DNA of 5,203 nucleotides from Spirochaetales bacterium. Its GTDB lineage: Bacteria > Spirochaetota > Spirochaetia > DTKZ01. Location: the NCBI GenBank assembly GCA_031266855.1, contig JAISAF010000074.1:1-5203 (forward strand), written 5' to 3'. Every line of letters starts with the position of its first letter. The first letter of the stretch is position 1. The notes under the pieces were generated by a model. That model saw nothing but the letters and a program-made list of their open reading frames with translations. It did no database searches and had not been told where the DNA came from. This document shows positions 1-4,709 of this stretch, piece after piece. Both the position numbers and the translations under genes were made by a program.

Positions 1-12
1 TGCTTTTTACTA

Positions 13-18
13 TATAAT
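13..18 (+). promoter_or_regulatory. candidate -10 box upstream of the diguanylate cyclase gene
   Basis: A perfect TATAAT lies 36 bases before the ATG at 55, a plausible distance for a sigma-70-type -10 element with a short leader. The matching -35 element would lie outside the window, so the promoter cannot be confirmed. A single hexamer in a T/A-rich stretch can also occur by chance. Confidence 0.35.
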
Positions 19-54
19 TGGCAGATAACCGGCAGAAAATACTGTGGGAGATGT

Positions 55-1755
55 ATGGAAACAGGCGCTTCTGATAAGGTACGCGAGAAACTTCAAGGCT
101 TGGTAGAACAGTTTATTGAATCTCTTCCAGAGAAAACAGAGCATTTGCGGCTTGCTATTGCGCAGCTTGAGGACTCTTCGCGTTTTGACGAGATGTTTTG
201 GGATAGGACGCGCGGCGAATTCCACAAGATTTCCTCTACCGCGGCCAGTTATGGTTTCCGCATGATATCGGAGAAGGCCGAGGAGATTGGGCTTTTTCTG
301 GATTACTGCGTTAAGAGAAAGGCGGTGGTGGGCGAGGCGGAGAAAAACCATTTGGTTGAGTTATATAACGATACGCTGAAGCTGAGCGAGAAGGTTCACC
401 GGGATTATGTGGCCGGGCTTGTTACGCAGCAGCAGGACACGATACCAAAACACGCGGGCGATTTTTCGCGCTGTTTGTGTCTTTACCGGAGCGATATTTT
501 TTTTACGGATGAGTCCCGTGATCATCTAAAAGTTTTTGGGTATTCGGTTCTTTCGACGGAAAGTTTTGATTCGGTTGAGAATTTTCTGCGCGAGGGAAAA
601 ATCGTTGTGCTCATTCTGAATGCGGGGACATTCCAGGATGAGGCGGAAAATCTGGAGCGTTTGAATTCATTCTACGATTCGCCGGATGGATATGGCGATC
701 ATTTGAGGGTTGTTTATCTTTGTGAATGGGACGATTTTGATACGCGCCTGTTTGCTGTGCGGAACCACGGGAACGCGTTTATTCCCACTCCGTTTGCCGT
801 ACCTTACCTTATTGACAGGATTGACGCTCTTCTTCATGACGAGGAGGAGGACCCGTATCATATCCTCATTGTCAATGACGAGCCGGACAGGGTTTCCTCC
901 TACGCTATGGTGCTACAGCAGGCGGGAATGCTGACTTCCGTCGCCCTGGATCCGCGGCATGTGGTAAGTGTCCTTATTGAATCGAAGCCCGATTTGGTGC
1001 TGATGAATCTGGATATGGCGGACTGCACGGGCTGCGAGCTTGCTTCGCTGATACGGCAGCAGGAAGCGTTTGTGGGAATTCCGATTGTTTTTCTTTCGGA
1101 AGAGCGGGACAGGAAAAAGCAGCTCCAGGCGCTTCAGCACGGGGCGGATGATTTTCTGATAGAGCCTGTTGACCCCACGACTCTGTGCGCGACTCTGGCA
1201 GTCCGTGTGGAAAGAACGCGCAGTCTCCGCTACTATATGGAACGCGATTCCCTGACGGGTCTGTATAATCATTCCCAGCTTATGAAGCGGCTTGCCGACG
1301 ATCTTTCCCGTTCCCGCCGTATTGGATCGCGAACCTGTTACGCGATGATCGATATCGACCACTTTAAGCAGGTAAACGACAAGTACGGCCACCTAACCGG
1401 CGACAGGGTTATCAAGGCCCTGGCCCAGCTTCTTGTCGAGCGTCTTCGCAAGACTGATACCGTGGGCCGGTACGGCGGCGAGGAGTTCGGTATTATTCTG
1501 TTTAACACGGATATTAATTCCGGTGAGACTTTAATGAATGAAATCCGCGAAAGTTTCGGGAAGATTCATCACCGGGAAGCCAAAAACGATTTTTTTGTAA
1601 CGTTCTCCTGTGGTATTACCGAAGCGCGGCCCGAGGATGTCCTTGTCGTTATCAAGGAACAGGCGGATAAGTCCCTGTATCGCGCGAAACGGACGGGCCG
1701 GAACCGGGTTATCTGCTATACCGACGATATAGAAACGCAGGACAGCGGGGAATAA
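55..1755 (+). CDS. Hpt / double receiver-like / GGDEF diguanylate cyclase
   Basis: This 566-residue protein should condense two GTP into the second messenger c-di-GMP in the cytoplasm; no signal peptide or membrane segment is visible. Residues about 10-120 look like a histidine phosphotransfer (Hpt) domain, with H57 in the motif HKISSTAASYGF. Residues about 138-260 form a degenerate receiver-like domain. Residues about 267-385 form a clearer receiver (LIVNDEP, VFLSEE, DDFLIEP). Residues about 395-556 are the GGDEF domain: DSLTGLYN at 398, DIDHFKQVNDKYGH at 433-446 and GGEEF at 474-478, with RKTD (465-468) five residues upstream as a product-inhibition I-site. The cyclase therefore looks catalytically competent and feedback-regulated. 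The second receiver has N318 where the phosphoacceptor Asp belongs and E370 where the conserved Lys belongs, so it is probably not phosphorylated in the standard way; the first also lacks both. The ATG at 55 is preceded by GGGAG at 46-50. The gene stands alone, and no cognate kinase is in view. Confidence 0.93.
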   Translation: METGASDKVREKLQGLVEQFIESLPEKTEHLRLAIAQLEDSSRFDEMFWDRTRGEFHKISSTAASYGFRMISEKAEEIGLFLDYCVKRKAVVGEAEKNHLVELYNDTLKLSEKVHRDYVAGLVTQQQDTIPKHAGDFSRCLCLYRSDIFFTDESRDHLKVFGYSVLSTESFDSVENFLREGKIVVLILNAGTFQDEAENLERLNSFYDSPDGYGDHLRVVYLCEWDDFDTRLFAVRNHGNAFIPTPFAVPYLIDRIDALLHDEEEDPYHILIVNDEPDRVSSYAMVLQQAGMLTSVALDPRHVVSVLIESKPDLVLMNLDMADCTGCELASLIRQQEAFVGIPIVFLSEERDRKKQLQALQHGADDFLIEPVDPTTLCATLAVRVERTRSLRYYMERDSLTGLYNHSQLMKRLADDLSRSRRIGSRTCYAMIDIDHFKQVNDKYGHLTGDRVIKALAQLLVERLRKTDTVGRYGGEEFGIILFNTDINSGETLMNEIRESFGKIHHREAKNDFFVTFSCGITEARPEDVLVVIKEQADKSLYRAKRTGRNRVICYTDDIETQDSGE

Positions 1756-1790
1756 ACAGCCGGTAATTCTTTTCGGAATTCAGGCGCATC

Positions 1791-1809
1791 TCCGGCGCGA
1801 AGCGCCGGA
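1791..1809. repeat. 8-bp GC-rich perfect hairpin
   Basis: TCCGGCGC (1791-1798) is followed by the loop GAA and the exact reverse complement GCGCCGGA (1802-1809). It begins 36 bases after the cyclase stop codon. It might act as a 3'-end stabilising hairpin for that transcript, but no U-tract follows, so a Rho-independent terminator call is not supported. Confidence 0.6.
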
Positions 1810-1829
1810 AACCGGGCTTTCCGTTCCAA

Positions 1830-1887
1830 GTCCTCGGATTTGCTTATGCAAATCCTGTGGGCTTTCCACTACAATGCGCCCGAGGAC
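1830..1887. repeat. nested inverted repeats enclosing an 8-bp tetraloop hairpin
   Basis: The outer arms GTCCTCGG (1830-1837) and CCGAGGAC (1880-1887) are exact reverse complements. Inside them GGATTTGC (1836-1843) pairs with GCAAATCC (1848-1855) across the loop TTAT. The two stems share the GG at 1836-1837, so they are alternatives or stack with slight fraying. This is the core of the repeat-rich gap. Confidence 0.6.
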
Positions 1888-1919
1888 AGTCGCTTTCCGA
1901 TAGGTATGGATTGTAGTGG
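1866..1919. repeat. 10-bp perfect inverted repeat with 34-nt spacer
   Basis: CCACTACAAT (1866-1875) and ATTGTAGTGG (1910-1919) are exact reverse complements. The left arm lies inside the outer arms of the 1830-1887 repeat, so the two structures are interlocked and could be mutually exclusive. The arm pair is immediately followed by the perfect palindrome GCGCTAGCGC at 1920-1929. Confidence 0.6.
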
Positions 1920-1929
1920 GCGCTAGCGC
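1920..1929. repeat. 10-bp perfect palindrome
   Basis: GCGCTAGCGC reads the same on both strands and sits in a run of G/C bases (GGG before, GCCCCC after), which allows a longer stem with one bulge. A protein-binding or recombination site is possible, but nothing in the sequence establishes a role. Confidence 0.5.
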
Positions 1930-1984
1930 GCCCCCGGAATCCCTTGCGCGCGCCCAGCGGCTAACTGTAGCCGTAAAACCAAAC

Positions 1985-2011
1985 CCGCAAAATTGCTCCG
2001 CAATTTTGCGG
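1985..2011. repeat. 12-bp perfect hairpin with 3-nt loop
   Basis: CCGCAAAATTGC (1985-1996), loop TCC, then GCAATTTTGCGG (2000-2011) form a flawless 12-bp stem, the strongest hairpin of the gap. The bases that follow (ATCAGCCCC) are not T-rich on the + strand. On the - strand the stem is followed by GTTTGGTTTT, a poor U-tract, so a terminator for the acetyltransferase about 125 bases upstream is only a weak possibility. Confidence 0.7.
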
Positions 2012-2081
2012 ATCAGCCCCTGCATCCTATGTCGGCAAAATGCGGGTGGAGCAACGGCGCGGGGATGAAGCGCGGCGCAAT

Positions 2082-2134
2082 GACCTATACAAACCGTAAC
2101 CCTATTCGCTTTAGCGGCGAAGCGTATACAGGTC
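2082..2134. repeat. 9-bp bulged inverted repeat next to the acetyltransferase 3' end
   Basis: GACCTATAC (2082-2090) can pair with GTAT-AC-AGGTC (2124-2134), leaving the AC at 2128-2129 as a bulge. A short inner stem (TTCGC 2105-2109 with GCGAA 2117-2121) is possible. It ends two bases before the acetyltransferase stop codon on the - strand, so it could form at the 3' end of that transcript. It lacks the GTTRRRY / RYYYAAC core bases expected of an integron attC site. Confidence 0.45.
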
Positions 2135-2136
2135 TA

Positions 2137-2153
2137 TTATGTGCAGTTGCCCT
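2137..2153 (+). repeat. left arm of imperfect inverted repeat bracketing the AT-rich island
   Basis: TTATGTGCAGTTGCCCT, read as its reverse complement, matches 2808-2825 with 15 identities, two transitions and one single-base gap. Outside the arms both copies also continue, after a few unmatched bases, into CTGTATA (2126-2132 on the - strand and 2834-2840 on the + strand). The arm contains the stop codon and last residues of the acetyltransferase. Confidence 0.5.
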
Positions 2154-2715
2154 GTACCCCATTATTATTTACTGTATATTCTTTGTAAAAGTCTTTTTTA
2201 GTTATATCATAATAAAGTATATAATATTGTTTAAATTTTATTGGCAATAAACGCAGAATTTTTATTTTGAATCTAAATTGTAGTATTAGCCTTCTTTCCT
2301 TATCTTCTGTGAATCCAATATTTTCATAATAATTTATTGTTTGTATATTATGACCATAAACCCTTATTAAAATATGATTAAGATTAAATGTTTTAAATGT
2401 ATAATCCAATAATAGATTTAACGCCTCTATTCCATAATCATTTTCATAAAAATCCTTGTTTTTAAAATATATCGCGACTTCACCTTCGTTGTCATTAAAC
2501 GATATAAAGCCACCATTGCCTATTAATTCTTTTGTTTCAATGTCTATTACCGCATAATTATACCTTCCGTGCCCTAATACACTAACTGAATTAAATAATT
2601 TTAAATTCATCGATAAATCCTTTTTACCAAGCCATTCCCGATATTTTCCTATATCATTTGGTTCTATTGGAGATAAATAACACTTTTTCCCGCTAATAAG
2701 TATATCTTTATACAT
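2137..2715 (-). CDS. GNAT-family N-acetyltransferase (RimJ/RimL-like)
   Basis: This 192-residue cytoplasmic protein should transfer an acetyl group from acetyl-CoA to an amine; the substrate cannot be told from sequence. The N-terminal strand region (KKCYLSPIEPNDIGKYREWL, residues 10-29) and the central KELIGNGGF (62-70) are typical of the RimJ/RimL-type GNAT group. DYGIEALNLLLDYTF (93-107) is the acetyl-CoA pyrophosphate-binding motif plus following helix, and VYGHNIQTINYYENIGF (119-135) is the conserved C-terminal motif. Length fits the family. ATG at 2715 is supported by GAGGAG (2726-2721 on the - strand) five bases upstream. The gene is only about a quarter to a third GC by eye, against roughly 50-60% for its neighbours, with AT-rich codons throughout, which points to recent acquisition from a low-GC donor. 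The last five residues (QGNCT) are encoded inside an inverted-repeat arm, so the natural C-terminus may have been altered at the junction. Probable cargo gene; alternatives are an antibiotic or ribosomal-protein acetyltransferase. Confidence 0.88.
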   Translation of the reverse strand: MYKDILISGKKCYLSPIEPNDIGKYREWLGKKDLSMNLKLFNSVSVLGHGRYNYAVIDIETKELIGNGGFISFNDNEGEVAIYFKNKDFYENDYGIEALNLLLDYTFKTFNLNHILIRVYGHNIQTINYYENIGFTEDKERRLILQFRFKIKILRLLPIKFKQYYILYYDITKKDFYKEYTVNNNGVQGNCT

Positions 2716-2749
2716 ATTTTCTCCTCAAAATCAATATACTATTACATTT

Positions 2750-2773
2750 ATTATAGTTTTTAATATTTGTCAA
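2750..2773 (-). promoter_or_regulatory. candidate promoter boxes for the acetyltransferase
   Basis: On the - strand a perfect TTGACA (2773-2768) and a perfect TATAAT (2755-2750) precede the acetyltransferase start by about 35-60 bases. The spacer is only 12 bases, well below the usual 16-18, so they may not work as a pair. Each could instead belong to a promoter with a weaker partner in this very AT-rich stretch. Confidence 0.35.
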
Positions 2774-2807
2774 TCCCTTTTTATACAATAATTTTTCAAC
2801 TAATTTT

Positions 2808-2825
2808 AGGGTCAATTGCATATAA
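2808..2825 (+). repeat. right arm of imperfect inverted repeat bracketing the AT-rich island
   Basis: AGGGTCAATTGCATATAA is the inverted partner of 2137-2153. Together the arms delimit 689 bases of AT-rich DNA carrying only the acetyltransferase. The AT-rich composition stops at the outer edge of this arm. Confidence 0.5.
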
Positions 2826-2853
2826 CGTTCCGGCTGTATATGAAATCCGGAAG

Positions 2854-2874
2854 GTTGCGCGTTTTACGAGATTA
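2854..2874 (+). repeat. copy 1 of a direct motif flanking the integrase
   Basis: GTTGCG-CG-TTTTACG (2854-2868) recurs as GTTGCG-TA-TTTTACG at 4347-4361, 13 of 15 bases identical; extending to TTA gives 17 of 21. It lies 147 bases before the preferred integrase start. Possible roles are an arm-type integrase site, an operator for a phage regulator, or a remnant of duplication. Confidence 0.45.
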
Positions 2875-3000
2875 CGGTCGTTCGGGGCTGTGGTAAGTAC
2901 TTATTCTATAAAGAGTTAGCGTTGCTAATGTGGTTTGCCTTGAGTTTGGGAATTCTGGTGTTATCTGCAATGACATCATATTCCGGAAATGAGGGGTTTT

Positions 3001-4263
3001 ATGAAAATTCATAATGACTTTACTCTGTACTGGCGCGTTATTCCTTCGGGGAAACGGGTTGTGTATTACTATGCCTATGATGGGGCGGACAACCGGCTGG
3101 GCGGCTGGTCTACGGGGGAGACTACACTGACGGCGGCGCGCCTGAAGTGCAACCGTCTTTTGCGGGAGGGGAAACTTATTCCCAATAGCGGCTTTATGCC
3201 TACTTTCGCGGAATACGCCCAGGGCTGGTGGGAATGGGAAAGCTGCGCTTATCTTAAAAAACGGCGCAAGCGGTACAGCCTTACACAGACTTATGCTGAT
3301 AACAACAAAAAGAATTTGAAAAACCAGTTGCTGCCGTATTTCGGGAATATGCCTGTGGACAGGATTACCAGGGACGATGTTGAAAGCTGGTTTGACGACC
3401 TGATTGAAAAAGATTATCAGAACACGACTATCAACGGCTACTACGGAACTTTGAAAACGATGTTGATTGAAGCGGTGGCCCGGAAGATTATTCCCAGGGA
3501 CCCGACGGAAAACATGGGACGGCTGGTAAATGACCGGAGGGAAATAAAAATTATTACGCGGGAGGAATTCAGGAAGCTCTTTGTGGGCGACTGGAAACGG
3601 GTCTGGGATAATGACCGGATTTCCTGCGCGGCGAATAAGCTGGCCGCGCTTACGGGCATGAGGGCAAGCGAAGTATTGGGCCTGCGGGGCGGTTTTGTGT
3701 ATGAGGAGCATATTTACCTGTGCAAACAGTATGACGAATACGGCTACCGCGATACGAAAACGAAGGACATACATAATATCCCCCTTCCGGAAAACCTGAT
3801 TAAAGACCTCAAAGAATTAAAGCGGATGAACGGGGATGGTTTTGTGTTTTCGCTTGACGGAGGGGCAACGCCGGTATGCCGGAAAACGATGTATCAGGAT
3901 TTTCACCGGGCATTGCGGAATATCGGATTAAGTGATGATGAGATAGCTGACCGGCATTTGCACCTGCACGGCTGGCGGCATTTTTTTAACACGGAACTGC
4001 TCAAGGGCGGACTGACGATTCCGCAGGCCCAGGCGGTTACGGGGCATAAGTCCGACCGGATGACCGAATGGTACTGTCATTTTGATCCGTCCGAATTTGC
4101 GAAGGCAAAGGAAGTACAGGAGAATCTGCTGCTGCCGGAGGTGAAGCATAACGCTTTCGGCGGGAAGCCGGGGAGAAAAGCCGGGAAACCGGAGCGAAAA
4201 CCTGAAGGCAGAATTATTCCCCTCGCCGGGCGGGGCAAGGCTTTGGCTCTGAAAAGGGCATAG
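3001..4263 (+). CDS. int: phage-type tyrosine recombinase / integrase
   Basis: This 420-residue enzyme should catalyse site-specific integration and excision of the element through a 3'-phosphotyrosine intermediate. Residues about 1-60 form an AP2-like arm-binding N-terminal region. A SAM-like core-binding domain spans about 67-165, and the catalytic domain about 180-375. All catalytic residues are visible: R221 in TGMRASE, K253 or K255 in DTKTKD, H323 and R326 in HGWRHFF, H349 in TGHKS, and nucleophile Y358 in EWYCHFDP. The tail from about 385 is basic and Gly/Pro/Lys-rich. I prefer the ATG at 3001 because AGGGG (2992-2996) sits four bases upstream. An in-frame ATG at 2989 would add MRGF, but it has only a weak ribosome site. 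The gene is followed by a strong terminator, so it is probably its own transcription unit. The HTH and terminase-like genes downstream place it at one end of a prophage. Confidence 0.94.
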   Translation: MKIHNDFTLYWRVIPSGKRVVYYYAYDGADNRLGGWSTGETTLTAARLKCNRLLREGKLIPNSGFMPTFAEYAQGWWEWESCAYLKKRRKRYSLTQTYADNNKKNLKNQLLPYFGNMPVDRITRDDVESWFDDLIEKDYQNTTINGYYGTLKTMLIEAVARKIIPRDPTENMGRLVNDRREIKIITREEFRKLFVGDWKRVWDNDRISCAANKLAALTGMRASEVLGLRGGFVYEEHIYLCKQYDEYGYRDTKTKDIHNIPLPENLIKDLKELKRMNGDGFVFSLDGGATPVCRKTMYQDFHRALRNIGLSDDEIADRHLHLHGWRHFFNTELLKGGLTIPQAQAVTGHKSDRMTEWYCHFDPSEFAKAKEVQENLLLPEVKHNAFGGKPGRKAGKPERKPEGRIIPLAGRGKALALKRA

Positions 4264-4290
4264 CTTTTACCGCTTTATCCTGACTCCAGG

Positions 4291-4322
4291 GCCCCTGCCA
4301 AATCGCGGCAGGGGCTTTTTTT
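4291..4322 (+). terminator. Rho-independent terminator after the integrase
   Basis: GCCCCTGCC (4291-4299) pairs perfectly with GGCAGGGGC (4307-4315) across a 7-base loop, and seven T residues follow directly. It starts 27 bases after the integrase stop codon. It separates integrase transcription from the HTH/terminase-like operon. Confidence 0.93.
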
Positions 4323-4346
4323 ACGCTTTTTTCCCAAACAACAAAA

Positions 4347-4367
4347 GTTGCGTATTTTACGTGGTTA
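4347..4367 (+). repeat. copy 2 of a direct motif flanking the integrase
   Basis: GTTGCGTATTTTACG followed by TGGTTA matches 2854-2874 at 17 of 21 positions. Its core CGTA-TTT-TACG is a small inverted repeat, as expected of an operator half-site pair. It lies 46 bases upstream of the preferred start of the HTH gene, in the leader where a promoter for the downstream operon is expected. Confidence 0.45.
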
Positions 4368-4412
4368 TTTTCCGGTTACGCCATGAGAGGCTTTTCCCTG
4401 ACACGGAGGGAA

Positions 4413-4709
4413 ATGGTGGAGGGCTTAGAGAATTTGTTGACGATTCCTGAACTGGCAGAGAAGCTGCGGCTTTCGGTGCAGACCATCCAGAGGTATGTGC
4501 TGCACAGGGAAATACCCTGCCACAGGATTAAGAAGGCGGTACGCTTCCGGCCTTCGGAGATTGCGCGGTGGATAGACCGGGGCGGGATGACTCCTACCGA
4601 AGGTCCCGATACAGGCCGGCGGGGGGATTTATTTGCGTACGAGGAAGAGGCACCGGAAAATGAAGGGACGGAAGGGGAGTGGAGCGGTTCAGGGGGAGAA
4701 AAAGCATGA
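4413..4709 (+). CDS. small MerR/excisionase-type helix-turn-helix DNA-binding protein
   Basis: From the ATG at 4413 this is a 98-residue protein. Its first half is a winged-helix HTH_17 type domain: LLTIPELAEKLRLSVQTIQRYVLHREIPCHRIKKAVRF is the helix-turn-helix plus wing (quoted in part: LTIPELAEKL, VQTIQRYV, IPCHRIKKAVRF), closing with PSEIARWID. The rest is an acidic, Gly/Glu-rich low-complexity tail without recognisable fold. Such proteins act as phage excisionases or as small transcription regulators. Position after the integrase favours an excisionase. The 4-base ATGA overlap with the terminase-like gene instead favours a packaging-operon protein or regulator. Start choice is uncertain. 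ATG 4383 adds ten residues but has no ribosome site. ATG 4413 has GGAGG (4405-4409) only three bases away. GTG 4416, directly after it, has the better six-base spacing. Confidence 0.82.
   Translation: MVEGLENLLTIPELAEKLRLSVQTIQRYVLHREIPCHRIKKAVRFRPSEIARWIDRGGMTPTEGPDTGRRGDLFAYEEEAPENEGTEGEWSGSGGEKA

Larger units (their letters stand above)
1756..2136. other. 381-base gene-free region packed with inverted repeats
   Basis: This stretch separates the cyclase from the acetyltransferase and holds no convincing gene. Open frames here run through the palindromes and have no ribosome site or recognisable family. It contains at least five separate inverted repeats, listed individually, and three copies of GCTTTCC (1816-1822, 1861-1867, 1891-1898 region). 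None of the stems is followed by a T-run, so no intrinsic terminator for the cyclase is evident. The look is that of a mosaic of dispersed intergenic hairpin elements or structured RNA, but copy number elsewhere in the genome cannot be seen. Confidence 0.7.
2716..3000. other. divergent intergenic region between acetyltransferase and integrase
   Basis: The left two thirds, up to about 2825, is AT-rich like the acetyltransferase. From 2826 the composition returns to that of the flanks, so the junction is sharp. The region holds candidate promoter boxes for the acetyltransferase, an inverted-repeat arm, two short stems (TTCCGG 2828-2833 with CCGGAA 2847-2852; TTAGC 2916-2920 with GCTAA 2924-2928) and one copy of a motif repeated after the integrase. 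A TATAAA at 2907-2912 could be an integrase -10 box, but no good -35 stands at the right distance. No tRNA or other RNA gene is seen. Confidence 0.6.

Noticed and set aside
913..1392. 159-codon open frame on the - strand inside the cyclase gene
   Set aside because: It lies opposite conserved receiver and GGDEF motifs and resembles no family, so it is an antisense shadow.
1785..2015. CRISPR array
   Set aside because: The repeats are different inverted repeats, not regularly spaced copies of one direct repeat, and no cas gene is present.
1780..2025. 81-codon open frame on the - strand in the hairpin-rich gap
   Set aside because: It runs through several perfect palindromes, has no ribosome site and yields an Arg/Ala/Gly-rich product typical of noncoding GC-rich DNA.
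2040..2136. Integron attC site after the acetyltransferase, since GNAT genes are common cassettes
   Set aside because: A bulged stem is present at 2082-2134, but the GTTRRRY and RYYYAAC core boxes are not found on either strand, and no integron integrase is in view.
1993..2250. 85-codon open frame on the + strand crossing from the gap into the acetyltransferase
   Set aside because: It starts inside the 12-bp hairpin and overlaps the 3' end of the acetyltransferase on the other strand. Its hydrophobic tail is just the complement of AT-rich codons.
2826..3000. tRNA gene or att core as the integration target beside the integrase
   Set aside because: No cloverleaf, T-loop GTTCGAATCC-like sequence or tRNA 3' fragment is visible, and the other end of the element is outside the window, so a core pair cannot be matched.
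2872..3774. 300-codon open frame on the - strand opposite the integrase
   Set aside because: It is antisense to a fully convincing tyrosine recombinase, has no recognisable domain and reads as low-information Pro/Arg/Phe-rich sequence. It is a shadow of the GC-biased codons on the other strand.
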